Notes under the pieces: generated by a model
What the model saw: only the letters and a program-made list of their open reading frames with translations
What the model was told of the DNA's origin: nothing
The model's database searches: none
Translations under genes and position numbers: made by a program
Assembly (NCBI GenBank): GCA_037903475.1
Contig: JBAJFG010000264.1
Location: 248,001-312,000 of the forward strand
Length of the DNA stretch: 64,000 nt
DNA from: Ancylostoma caninum
Taxonomy: Eukaryota; Nematoda; Chromadorea; Rhabditida; Ancylostomatidae
Reading direction: 5' to 3'
In this document: positions 1-10,800 of the stretch, one piece after another
Layout of the letters: every line of letters starts with the position of its first letter
How positions within the stretch are numbered: position 1 is the first letter of the stretch

Positions 1-602
1 ACTATTGCGCCAAAGCGGAATCGTATCCTGGTGTTCTCCACACCATAGGGCCAAGGCGGGCCTTTCTTGCACCTGAGAGCCCAGATTCTGGCGTCTTCTT
101 GACAGTTACTTCTTCACAGTTCTTCACAGTTCACAGGTCCTCCGATCTCCACGGGCGGACTCGCAACTCGACCTTCTCCCACTATTGAACCAGAGCGAAC
201 CCGAATCCTGGTGCTCTCCACACCACCAGGCCTGGGTGGGCACTTCCTCCATCGTTAGACCCGTTTTCTTGCGTTTTCCGTACTGCTGGGCTAAAGCAGA
301 CCCGTATGCTGGCGTTCTTCACTTGATTGAGCCACAGCGAACACAACCTGTATTGGCGGACCCATATCATGCCCTGCACCGCACCAGTGGACCACGGCGG
401 GCCCGTATCCCAGCCTTATCCATGTTATTGAGCTGCAGCAAAGTCCTTCTCCGTCAGCAGACCCATATCCTGGCGTTCTGCACACCACTGGGCCACGGCG
501 AGTCCTTCCATCGGTGAATCAGCACTGGCGTTTTCCTCACTGTTGAGCCACACCGGACACCTTAAAGGTCGACGGACCCGTATCGTGGCGTTCTCCACAC
601 TA
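1..602. repeat. R1 tandem repeat array, degenerate 60-bp unit (left part)
   Basis: Successive segments repeat a roughly 60-bp theme: a CCCGTATCCTGGCGTTCTCC-like block, then CACACTATTGGGCC, then a CGGCGGGCC block, then a TCCATCGGTGGA block. The same unit recurs at 1274-1800 and, best preserved, at 53640-54365. Since 60 is divisible by three, a unit lacking stops stays open in several frames on both strands. That explains the overlapping open frames here, which I do not regard as genes. Confidence 0.85.
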
Positions 603-1273
603 TCTCAGACATTCGGGCGTTTGGAGCGCCTTCAGCGTTTCTCGTGACATGACACCTGCGGGACAAAAGCAAAAGTGGGCGGAGTTGGCGCGCTTGTTCC
701 GCCGTTAATGGCGCCTTATCCTGCATTTGACCTGCCGTGATCCTGATACGGAGATGGCAGGATTAAGGCAGGTCATGTTCCTTGCTTGCAACCGGTGACT
801 ATAAAAATAGTACAAAATTGAGTTCGCCGGGCACGTATGTGCTCCCTGCGCCAGCGCTCGACGAGCCGGACATCTGCAACTAGGCGAATTTCCCCTTCCG
901 CGCCGCGCCGGTACGCGACCGCATCCCACACATCATGTCTGGCCAAACGGTACACTAGGCTACAGTTTCAACGGGGCCTCAGTTGACCAATGAAGTCACG
1001 TAGGGCTCGTCTAGTCTCCGCCACAGCAGAGACTAGACCAAGCTTTCACAGCCATCTGCGGCTAACATACACTTCGGTTGCTACGTAGCAATGCAGGAAA
1101 AAAGGTGCAAGTTAATCTGCATATGTCCTGCCTCATGTGCGCTCACAGCAGGTTTTCCTGCTCCATCCGCACCTTCAGCAAGTATTTCTGCTCCACTCGC
1201 GACTACCCTTCGGAAGCCTGCATCGGCCAAAAGTGTGCGGTTTACGGCGCTCCAAACGCCTTAATGTCTGAAA
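603..1273. mobile_element. R2 terminal-inverted-repeat element, copy a, inserted in the R1 array
   Basis: The left end reads TCAGACATTCGGGCGTTTGG and the right end is its imperfect inverse, CCAAACGCCTTAATGTCTGA, about 670 bp away. R1 sequence lies on both sides, so R2 inserted into R1. Inside are a GTCTAGTCTCCGCC...GAGACTAGAC palindrome near 1008-1035 and a block containing AAAAGTGGGCGGAGTTGG near 670. Both are shared with copies at 23806-24530 and 44091-44800. No transposase is seen, so it is non-autonomous. The superfamily is not identified. Confidence 0.75.
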
Positions 1274-1800
1274 TTCAAATAGAGCGAAGCCGTACCCTAG
1301 CGTCCTCCAGCCACGGCGGGTCTTTTCTCCATCGTTGGACCAGCATTCTGGCGATATTTTCACTGCTGGGCCGAAACGGGCCCGTTTTCCATTGGCGGAG
1401 ACGTATCCTGGCGTTCTCTACGTTACTGGACCAAAGCGAGCCCGTATCATGGCGCACTTCACACCATTGGCTCCTCCATCGTTGGACCAGAATTCTGGCG
1501 ATGTTTTTCACTGCTGGCCCACACCGGACCCTTACTCCATCGGTGGACCCGTATTCTGGCGTTCTCTACGTTATTGAGAAGAGCAAACCCATCCTATAAT
1601 GCCGGATCTGTATGCTGGTGTGTTCCACACTATTGGGCCTATGAGCCCTTCCTCCTTTGATAAACCCTTATTCTAGTGTTTTTCTTCACAATTAGGCCAA
1701 ACCGGACCAGTTCTCCATAAGCGGATGCGTTATCCTGGCGTTTTCACCACTTTTGGGCTCCGGCACACCTGTTTTCCATCGGAGCCCCGTACCCATTGCA
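1274..1800. repeat. R1 tandem repeat array (continuation right of R2)
   Basis: The same degenerate 60-bp unit resumes after R2: GGCGATATTTTCACTGCTGG, then CCATTGGCGGAGACGTATCC, then CTACGTTACTGG. It decays toward 1790. Overlapping frames at 1078-1599 and on the minus strand are by-products of the repeat. Confidence 0.8.
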
Positions 1801-2640
1801 AATCTCGACAGCAATGGCAAAAGCTTGGGAACTAATCAAAAATTTTAATTAGATGATTGGTTAGACTGTCATGCATTGCTATACAAGTTGAAGCATTTAC
1901 TCTGTATGTTAGTGCACAGGTTTTCTCAAAATGACGAACGGATATCGTGACTGCACAATCTCGTCGAAATATCAATAGGGGATGCGGTAGAAACATCCAC
2001 ACCGACTGGACCGATCGTGTAGACTCCGCCGCCATCCAGTTTCCGAGACGCCTATAAAATCGGGAATTTGTCAGCATCTGCTTTTGCAACAGTTCAAAGT
2101 TGAGTGGGAGGCGTACCCTGTGCGGCACGGTGGTATTTCCTGTATGAACCCTTCCGAAGCTTTCTCTCAGCCTTATGGCATGGTACTAGCTCAAACTTTC
2201 TATAGGGTAGCTCTTGATTTGCCCTTTAAAATCGTTAGCGTGAAGCAGCCCATCGGATTCAGATTAGGGCTGCATGAGAATTAGATCACAGCACAGGACC
2301 TCCTCTGCGCACCATTCCAGGACATGCAGTTGTTCCATTAGCAGATTTCGAGTCTTACTGAAACGTCCCGTTTGAGCTATGCAATATGAATTTCATGCAG
2401 CAAGGTCTCTTCTCACCTAAAATGATATTCGAATAAGACTGAGCGTGACGTCGATGTTGTGAACCACAAAGATCTAAGAAAATTTGCTCTAACCGGGCAT
2501 CGTTTCAAAAACATGATGAAGTTCCTGAAGGAAGAGAGAAAACGGAACTCCGCTTTCACCACAGAATTCTCTAATGCTTTTTACATCTACACCATTTTTC
2601 TGATGAGAATAGAACAGCTCTGTCTTGAAAAGTGGCTTCA
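1801..2640. other. No gene; one arm of a dispersed inverted repeat
   Basis: I see no convincing gene here. The segment near 2031-2135 recurs in inverse orientation at 2664-2735; both contain the core CCTCCCACTC...GCAAAAGCA, about 70 bp with many mismatches. The minus-strand frame at 1832-2128 covers one arm and is probably repeat-derived. Flanking sequence to 2640 looks unique. Confidence 0.5.
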
Positions 2641-2747
2641 GTGCTAAGGTGACATCGTTGCTCCGTGCCGACTACCTCCCACTCGACTTCGAGCTAATAC
2701 AAAAGCAATTGGCGGCATATTCCCGATCTGCTGGGTTATATGAGTCA

Positions 2748-3352
2748 CTATTAAGTTGATTTAGTGCGGCCATAGAGAGCCAGAGAGTCATGCCATTGCG
2801 TTGGATTCTGCAGCTGTGGTGGTACGAAATATGGTGTGCAAGCACTTGTGCGCACCCTGTTCTTGCCCATCTCTTCAGTGAAGGTGCGTGATGCATCGCA
2901 GCAGTGGAGGTATAGCTTTCCTGCTACGTATACATATTTTGCAGCCTGAAAGCTTGTGAACACTCCCTCACCCTTATGCTGCAAGACCGCCAGCGAAGGC
3001 GATGAAATCGCTATTAGATGTAGCTTAAAGTCGTCAGCGAAGGCGCAGCATTCCACTTATGCTTTAACATGAAGGGGAAAGTCATGCGTGTAAATGTTGA
3101 GAAGTACCGGCGAAAGATTTCCACTATAAGGAATGCCGCTGGGGCAGACCTGGAAGTAGAAAAAGCTGCATCTACTCGTACTGAGAAGGTTCTTCCTGAA
3201 AGAAAAAAGTAAATCCATGAGCAAATCCTAGGATAAACCCCTATCATATTGGGTTTGGCTATTAATATTGTGTAATATACCCTGTTAAAAGCATTTGCAA
3301 AATTAAGGTACAATATGTCAACACTCCTACCAGAGTCCAGATCAAAATCCAA
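2748..3352 (-). pseudogene. LINE-type reverse transcriptase remnant
   Basis: Minus-strand translation shows a non-LTR RT core. Motif A is degraded to DILYLNFANAFNRV, where functional enzymes read close to YLDFxKAFDxV, so the catalytic aspartate is now asparagine. It is followed by a FFLSGRTFSVRVDAAFS segment as in CR1/Jockey-type RTs. After frameshifts, FADDFKL corresponds to the catalytic (Y/F)xDD motif. No endonuclease or 3' end is recognisable. The segment at 2820-3010 is shared with 54480-54670, so part of this region belongs to a wider repeat. Dead copy; clade uncertain. Confidence 0.7.
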
Positions 3353-3634
3353 TGGTTGAGATAGTGTAATATGGTTGTTTTCGTAGACTTATGCCTTTGG
3401 AACAGGGTGATGCGTGTGTTGATGAATGATGATCGGGGTTTTATGGTGAGTGGAGAACGGGGGGGGGGGCGCGCTTGTAGAAGAGGGAATCGTAGTTCTG
3501 GTGGAGAATTCGTTTCCTATTTTTAGTAGTATAATACAACAGTGTGTAGGAAAAGCGCGAAAATGTGGCACAGTCAACGCCACAGTACTCCTCATCCTCC
3601 GCCATTCGTCGCCGCGAAACCCCGCCCCTGAGAG

Positions 3635-3642
3635 CATAAAAA
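3635..3642 (+). promoter_or_regulatory. LTR TATA-like box (5' LTR)
   Basis: CATAAAAA, which reads CTATAAAAA in the 3' LTR (22094-22102). It is followed within about 30-50 bp by a CT-rich stretch suited to transcription initiation. The first base of the TATA core differs in this copy. Confidence 0.5.
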
Positions 3643-3795
3643 CTCAAAGTCCAACCCCCTCGGGCTGGTCTCGGTCCGTCGCTACTCGTCCCGGCCCTCA
3701 CTCGATGAGGCTCGTTTTTAACTCCTTTTAGTTTTTATTTGTACTCTTTCATTTCTCGTTTTTCTTTTCTTTTCTCCTTCCCCATTAATCTCGTT

Positions 3796-3823
3796 GGGGC
3801 AGGAGGGGTCTCCCTCCTGCCCC
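3796..3823 (+). other. LTR hairpin, 12-bp stem
   Basis: GGGGCAGGAGGG and CCCTCCTGCCCC pair perfectly around GTCT. The hairpin is identical at 22256-22283. It lies downstream of the TATA box, so it would be in the LTR transcript. Role unknown; RNA packaging or 3'-end formation are possible. Confidence 0.6.
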
Positions 3824-4094
3824 ATAAGGCCACCTGTTAGGCCTCATGCATCTTATGTGCTGATTCTCCGTGTTCCTGTCTGTATATGTATTAATGCCAT
3901 TAGGATGAAATTAACCAGAAATAGTCTTGTTCACTCAGTCCAGGAAAAGGGGCTAAACACTAGGATCTTTCGGATACATAAGCTCAGGAGTTTTTGGATA
4001 ATTCGGTACAGGACAATAAGTCTAACCGCTCTGGATTCAAATGGGATTAGCTGATAACGAACAATAATTCCCCTCAAACGTTAATCCCGTTACA

Positions 4095-4112
4095 TGGAGG
4101 TTCCGAACTGAG
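4095..4112 (+). promoter_or_regulatory. Putative primer-binding site
   Basis: The sequence right after the 5' LTR is TGGAGGTTCCGAACTGAG. A TGG at this point complements the CCA tail of a tRNA primer, as expected for LTR elements. I cannot name the tRNA. Confidence 0.5.
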
Positions 4113-4602
4113 TTTCTAATCCTAGAATCCCGGCAAAAGAACTCTCTCTCTATTATTTAAACAAAACTTCTCTCCATTTCTCCCCCTTTATACAACTCCT
4201 CTCCATTTCTCCTCCAATTATTAAATACATAAAACTAACATTTTCTCTTCATATAAGCGCAAGTCACTACCACGCTCTCTAAATGCGAGGCTATAATAAT
4301 TCCTAATAAAAGTGACAGGAGCATAGCTCCAACGGGTAACCTTTCTAAGCGTAGGAAAAGCCCTGGCCAGGCAAGCGATCCCCTCGCATTACTAAGAGTA
4401 ATATTGAAATCCAGTGATCGCTTCAGAAAAAGCGCAGTAACAGTGAAAATAACACTAATCATCCTCTCCTGCTCTTATAACTAGTAGCTATCTTACAGCC
4501 CCGCTTCACAATTCTCCGTACAGTATAAGTGAAAGTATGAAATAATTCCGAATTTCGAACTGACTATTCCAGATAAATTTCAAGCATCCCTAGAAAAAAA
4601 CA

Positions 4603-5430
4603 ATGAGCCCAGACGCAAGTGCCCTGATCGCCAAATTACATCATGCCGTGTCTGCAGAAGCCCACCTCGCATACCGTAATACGAGCCACATTCCGAACGC
4701 ACGACATCACCTTGATCTCATGCCTACCCACATCAATGAGTGCCACCATGTCATGAGACTAACAACAATCCTGGAGATACTCGACAGGAAACCCGTCCAC
4801 CAAATCCCCTCCCATGGACTCTTGGCATACTGTTACGATACCCTATATGCGGCGGAATTCATTATCGATGGGGAAAATGGACAACGAGTGATAGATCATC
4901 GGTCTGCCATAGTTCGGACAGACCTAGATTCAACCTCCATGCTCCCTACCAACGATGACACCATCTTCTATACACTGGCTTCAAGGATGAAAACGGGTTT
5001 GGACAATCCGCACGCCCCTCTTGTCCAGCTCGATTTTGGAGGCGCCGACACCTTCTACGTCTTGGAACAACTATGGTTTGTACTGGAGAGAAAACCCGTC
5101 CGGGGCCTAAACCCTTGGGTGCTGGTTAACGCCGAGCCGCAATATATTCCAAATCGTCCGATAACACCGATAGACGATGAGGCGAGCTCCAGCTATTCAG
5201 ACTCCACCGACTCCTACCAAGACGGAGTATAGAGCTCCGATGAGGACGAAAATGCCTCGTTCTCACCAGTCTCACCGCGTTATGGCTACAACGACAGCAC
5301 CTGGGAACCCAAGACCCCAGAACCAGCCTTCAGTCCATGGTCGACGGACGACGAAGAAGAGCACGCCAATTCCTATCTGGCCCACCAAACGACAACCGCC
5401 GTGCCTAAATCTATTTCATATTTCCATTCA
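4603..5430 (+). pseudogene. ORF-A exon 1, unknown acidic protein of the LTR element
   Basis: The frame starts at an ATG 508 bp after the 5' LTR and runs 209 codons to a TAG at 5230-5232. The same frame then stays open for about 66 more codons up to a good splice donor, TCA|GTGAGTAT, at 5430/5431. The downstream part is very acidic and Ser-rich (SSDEDENASFSP), so the TAG looks like a recent nonsense mutation. Two segments near residues 52-70 and 148-165 share an L(D/E)RKPV core, suggesting an internal duplication. No known domain was recognised. A T-rich acceptor at 21368 precedes an open frame in the matching phase (21369 onward). I infer this may be the first exon of a spliced protein whose second exon carries zinc knuckles. 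A separate short gene is also possible. Confidence 0.5.
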
Positions 5431-5956
5431 GTGAGTATATTTTTTTCTCTCTCTTAAAAGTTTTTGTTCCTTTTCTGCTTAGTAAGATACATAGTGTACT
5501 GCAAGTTCTCTCGTGCGAATTAGGAGTACCGTAGTTGTTCGCGTTGATCTTTGCAACAAGGCTCGCGCGCCGCCGCCAATTATTTATAACAAGGCACGCG
5601 CGCGCGAAAAAAAAATGCGTGGTCGACGACCGGCCACCGCGATTTCCGCGGACCAATTAGTTATTTAGAGCCTCCGCACAACTTTCGACCAGCGATCAAA
5701 AACTCCGGCCACGCCGAGCAATTTGTTACGCGACCATGCAGAAAATGCGGACCAACGGCCAAGAGAGAGTTTACGCTAATGACCGCCCGAGGCCGCCGCG
5801 TAGAATAAATCACTGCCGACCCTCGGTCGGAAGAGGGACCTGCCCAGAGACCAACTGTAAGGGGACTGGAAATCAGAGGGACCAAAAGACAGATTGAGCT
5901 AGAGAGTAGAACCACAGATCATAAAGCTACTGTAGTTGCCCCGCCCCTTCGACTAC

Positions 5957-5963
5957 TATATAA
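5957..5963 (+). promoter_or_regulatory. Internal promoter candidate in the leader
   Basis: TATATAA lies 10-17 bp downstream of a CCGCCCC GC box (about 5941-5947). Downstream are a GTGAGT splice donor (6064-6069), an AATAAA (6086-6091) and a second donor, GTAAGT, near 6200. The order TATA, donor, AATAAA resembles an LTR. However, no matching copy was found between 14450 and 16335, so I call it an internal promoter only tentatively. Confidence 0.4.
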
Positions 5964-6401
5964 CCAGCCAGCTCTTACAGCTGCCCCCACCGCTCCGCTC
6001 CGGCAACTTCCATAGCTACACCCTTGCCTTGCCAAAGTCGAGCCGACTACCTCTACCGCTGAAGTGAGTCTTTTCTACCTTACTAAATAAAACTTAGTAT
6101 AGTATTAACACTTAAGTCCCAAAAGCACACAACAAATTTTGATCTAACGTAGTAACCTTCAGTAACAAAGCTCAATACGAGCAAACATTCGTCAACGTAA
6201 GTTCCAAATTTTTATTTTGCTTTTATTTCTTCTGTTGTGTCTCCGTTCCTCCTCACTCTCCAACCGTGTTCGCAACTCATTTCATTTATTCGTAACAAAA
6301 AAACTCATACCAAAACAAAACTAAACAAGAGCAAATTAACAAAACTTACAACAACACAATAAAGTAAAGACTAATCCTTGTAATCTGATAGTAGCGCTCC
6401 T

Positions 6402-7840
6402 GATTAGGCAGTCTAGGCTTCCTACCTTTCCACCCACTATCTCCCAGAGAGCGCAGTCGATCTGAAAATCAGAAAGAAATATTTCCTCTATTCTTTAAAC
6501 TCAGCCCTGTCAAACTGTCTCAAACCCCACCAGAAAGCAGAGAACCTTCCTCAAGAACAAAACGCAGACTCCGATACGACGAAGCCAGAGAAAAATACCT
6601 GAGCAGAAGTCTGGAGCCTGCTGAGACCCGGCGTACTAGCAGAGTAAGCCTAGGAAAACCAACAACAGTCAAAACGGAATCTCCACCTCCTAGCAAGATT
6701 GAGACCCCGGAAAGTAAGTCCGCTGTAACAACGCTCATAGAGAACTTAAGAGCAAGTATAAGTAGATCAAAAGAAACTCTTGCCAAAATAGAGGAGACAC
6801 CGAAAAGAGCCACGATGTTTAACGCGGACGTACCGACCCTGTACGCTTCATGCAAATTACTGGGAAACCGAATTGAGAAATTCTCAGGCGATACTGATAA
6901 GACCTTTGAGGAATTCCTGGACGACTTCAAAGATTTAGTGGAAAGTCTAAACATTCCACACCATCATGCCAGAAGTTTACTTCCATTGTACCTCACCGGT
7001 GCAGCGAAACTCAAATATCAGAGTCTCACTGAGGACGAAAAATCAACTTGGGAAACAACAGTAACCGCCCTTGTGAAGAAATTTAAGAATCAGGCAATGT
7101 TAAGTAACATCCGCGACGAACTCCATAATATGCGCCAAGGCAAGGACTCAGTAGGTGAATTTGCCAAGAAAATCCTCGCTAAAACAAAGATAGCGTTTCA
7201 AGGAGAAGATAAAACTGTACCCTAACAAGCTTGCAATTGACTTCTTCATTAAAGGACTACGATCAGATATCAGGGAAGCAATAAGAAGGTTGCCAGACCC
7301 ACCAGATTTCGAAACTGCAGTCGCTAACGCTGAAAAAGAGCAAAGAATCCTCGAACAAGAACGTCGTGAAGAACGAGAGATCTTAGAAAGCATCAATGCT
7401 CTCCTGCTGGACGATAAAGTCGAAGAACTGCAGAAACAAGTCAACTCACTACAACAACGAAATCAGCCGCCAAAGCAAGTTGCCCGAATACCCCAACGCG
7501 GAAAACCTCCTCCTCCACGACAGCAATACAACCCAAGATTCAACAGAGGACCAAATTTCATGTCTCGCTTCAATCCCGCCAATCGTAGAAACCTTCCAAA
7601 TACTCGCCGGTTCTTCGGAAATACCTTCCAAAACTTCTGGAATAGCCGCAACTTCTACAACCCATCTCGCTTCCAGAACCAAGTGTATAACCCATTCAAC
7701 TTCATGTTTCCGCAATATCCGCAACAAGCTCCTCTCAACCCCAACAATCCGCAACCAGCGATTGCATCGGGAGCACAAGGCGCCCAGCCATACAACCAAC
7801 CATCAAGATTTCCCACCGCAGCGCAAAACGTCAACTTTCT
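6402..7840 (+). pseudogene. gag: gag (capsid/nucleocapsid) of the LTR element, frameshifted
   Basis: The frame is open from about 6402, with the first ATG at 6815; the upstream part may be joined by splicing. The section after 6815 has the look of a Ty3/gypsy capsid: EKFSGDTDKTFEEFLDDF, LPLYLTGAAKLKYQSL and a KKFKNQ block. It ends early at 7225. The homologous reading continues in another frame from about 7203 (LAIDFFIKGLRSDIREAI), so a single indel near 7205-7215 breaks the gene. The C-terminal part has a Glu/Arg-rich coiled-coil-like stretch, then an Asn/Pro/Arg/Phe-rich tail (NPRFNRGPNF, NRRNLPNTRRFF). CCHC zinc knuckles, usual in this position, are absent. The second frame runs on without a stop into the envelope-like region. 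Confidence 0.8.
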
Positions 7841-10800
7841 TTGTATGATCGCCATGGTCGCCACCCTTTACGTACCAGGCGCAGCGACTCAGGCATTCCA
7901 AATTTGTGGAAATAGCCCATTTCCCAATGTACTCTCACTTCCTAAGCTCGTCGAATGTAGCGTAAACACGGAAGAACCTATGATAGAGACCACGATAAAG
8001 TTATACGCCGAAAACAGCAATCCACTGCGAATGATAGCCCACAGATGCTATAGAGACCTTATTAAAGTATCTGTTCATAACTTTCTCTACATTCGCACGC
8101 GTCGCACTGTGGTAGATCGCCAACGCATTTCAATTTCACCAGAAGAATGCCGTTCCGCCGCAGCCGCCGGAACTATACACGGTCACTCATTGACTGAGAT
8201 TTCTCCTGGCCTAAAAACCACCAGCGAAATAGAAGACGAAACGCGAAATTGCCGCTCTGGGGCACAAATCTATATTTACGCAGCGTATACTCGATCGAAC
8301 AAGGAGAAATAGCATCATTTGACGGAGAATCGATCCTAAGCACTCTAGCTAACCTAGACAATTGCTCACTCTCAATGGGAAACTGTCAAACCCCTCAGGA
8401 AACTGTCATTTGGGAACCAGTCCAGATCACCCCCTGGTGCAGATTTGGAGGAATAGGTGAATATGGTGCCCTTGCTAGCATGAAATACATCCTTCTACCA
8501 GAACAGGAGCTCGCTTTTTAATTCAATTTCGACCATCTCCTTAGAACCAACCTAATGCGACAGTGTAACATCTATAATAGCTACCTTACTACCTCCAAGC
8601 ACCTAGTGTCATTCCCAAAAGTACCACCCACCATCATGATCCAAGACTTCATCATGGATAATACCCCTGGGAAACGATGGAAACGTGACGCTCGCTATCT
8701 CACCGACAACGAAAACAGACAGTCCTGCTATGATCAAGTTCCGTATCAGACACCCCCGCTAATCCAAAGGCTATTCGGCATAACTATCTAAACTTCCTCA
8801 TGTAGAAACGCTGCCTATAAAAGATCCAAGACTTCTTCGTGAAATTAAGCAATGGAACGTAACCAACCAGGATTTCTACCGACGAAGCCAATTGTATGCG
8901 TCTGAAGACGTCCGCATAAGCGCATTGCGAATCATACGTTACGGCGAATACCGCTTCCGACAACTGTCATGGCTCCGATCCATTCCTTATAAAAGACCTT
9001 TGAATTATGCCGAACTTTCAATAAAACAAGATCTAAAGCAAGGGACCACCGATATTTTTGATGAGTACTTAGCGCAGGAATTTGGAGCGCTAGAGATAGA
9101 GATTCCTACAGCTGGTAAGCAACTCAATAGAATAATACCGTTCTTCCAAGATGAAGATCTTCTTGAGTTGGACCTTTCCACCAGGCCACTTTCAACAACT
9201 AGCATGCCACCACCATCTACAACTAAAACCCAGAAGACCACCGCAGCACCGTTATCCACAGTTAAAATTCAGACGATAACCACTATGAAAACACCCCCTA
9301 CTACAACTACGACAAAGGCGCCAATAATCACCACCTCCCGACCAATCACCACAACCACAATAACGCCTACACCCACAACGAGAGTTGTGTATACTACTAA
9401 AACCACCCCGACTCTATTTCCAACGCCCATACCATCGCTAACCTCGCCAACTACAACCACGAAGGCAACCACTCTTATACCTGCTGTTTCGCCGCCAGTA
9501 GAGTCGCGAAGACCAGAACCAGTCGTACAGTCGACACCTAGAACATCGCCAAAGACCACTCCACTGCCAACCACAACAATTTCGGCGCCAACTACTCTTA
9601 AACCAAGCGTAACATCAACATCCCCCTCTCTTCCAAAGAGCACGATCCCACCAATGACCATCATTCCTCGTGTTACCACTCTAGCTACTTCTACCATTTC
9701 CACCACAATGAAAAACGCAAAGCAACAATCACCGAACGAGCAAATTTCTCCCTTAAACTACGTTCTTACCTCAGAAGGATTTCCCGATTATTACGAAAAC
9801 TTCCCCCAGAATGCAATGTTAACTCCTCGGAAATCACTAGTTATGATCAAGAAATCCATCTCAAATGCACGCGAAGATATGCCTCCCCGCGTCCCAAGCC
9901 TAAAGAATATGCGTCGCACTTTCAATAACATTTGCATTCGTCAATACTTGAACAACCAGAAGATTCATGAGCTTAGCCGTGCTGATCCGACCTGGCCAGC
10001 ACGGACTCTTCTTGGAAAATCCGACGTATCTGCCACTTTAGCCAATGATGAACTCCTAGTAACAGGTTGCAGAAGAATGGAAGCCACGCATGTCTATCTA
10101 GACCATAAAGTCAATGAAACATGCTATAATCTCTTACCAGTAAAAATCGATGAACAGCTATGGTTTTCCATCCCAGGCACGTTAGATCTAGTTCAAGCTG
10201 CTACAGAAACATCGTGTCCGTACATTTCTATCCTACATCCAAAGCAGACTCAACCGTTACTTCCACCGAATATGCTAAATAGTGAAAACGCTAAACCGTT
10301 CCTGTTTGACGCACCGCCCCTCTACCAACACCTCTCTCTCAACTCTGCTCCCACTATGCGATTCCAAATCCAGCACCTACAACAGGAATACAGCGCTTTG
10401 CAGAACAAATTGCACAAAAGAGGAATTTTGGAAAACACCCTCTTGCAACTGAAAAATGCTGGAGCAGCCGTAGGAAATTCATTGTCTTCCATCTATAATA
10501 AGACTACCGAGAAACTTTCCGCAGGCGTTGAAACTATCAGATGGTCCTTGATCAACCTATTACTTTGGATAACCATTCCCGCTATTGTCCTACTGTTACT
10601 TATTGGCCTATTCATATGCGCCGTAAAAATATGGTTTATTCGTAGAACCTCAAACACCGCCGCATCAGCAATGTTCCAACTAGCAAGCAACTTCACCACC
10701 AAGAAACGCGTAAGGAAAGTCCGTCAAGAAGTCAACACCCTAGTAGAAGAAGGAATTCATCCAAACGCTCCTGGAGAATCACTCTTCGTACCCCGCATCT
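7841..10800 (+). pseudogene. Envelope-like glycoprotein between gag and protease, broken
   Basis: A hydrophobic signal-like stretch (FLCMIAMVATLYVPGAATQA, about 7832-7890) follows gag in the same frame. It is succeeded by a Cys-rich ectodomain-like region, a furin-type RWKR site (8675-8686) and a mucin-like Thr/Pro/Ser segment (about 9180-9710). Next come a second Cys-containing region, a helical heptad-like stretch (about 10360-10450) and a clear transmembrane helix (about 10540-10630, NLLLWITIPAIVLLLLIGLF) ending in a basic flank. This is the layout of a cleaved type I viral fusion glycoprotein; the fusion class was not recognised. Breaks: a frameshift near 8250-8310, an in-frame TAA at 8519-8521, and another frameshift between 8790 and 8890. 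From 8892 the frame continues unbroken into protease. Its position before pol is unusual, because envelope genes normally follow integrase. Confidence 0.7.

Larger units (their letters stand above)
3545..4094 (+). repeat. 5' long terminal repeat
   Basis: 550 bp, TG...CA ends, preceded by AGTG (3541-3544). It matches the 3' LTR at 22009-22554 except for about nine substitutions and small indels. One is CCCCGCCCCTGAGAGCATAA here against CTCCTGAGAGCTATAA there. A TATA-like box sits at 3635-3642 and a GC-rich hairpin at 3796-3823. The similarity implies a fairly recent insertion. Confidence 0.9.

Noticed and set aside
185..1599. Overlapping open frames on both strands in the first 1.6 kb
   Set aside because: They lie in the 60-bp R1 repeat and R2; periodic stop-free sequence explains them and no domain is visible.
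9269..9706. Minus-strand 145-codon valine-rich frame
   Set aside because: It is the antisense shadow of the Thr-rich mucin-like segment; ACC/ACA codons read as Val/Gly on the other strand.
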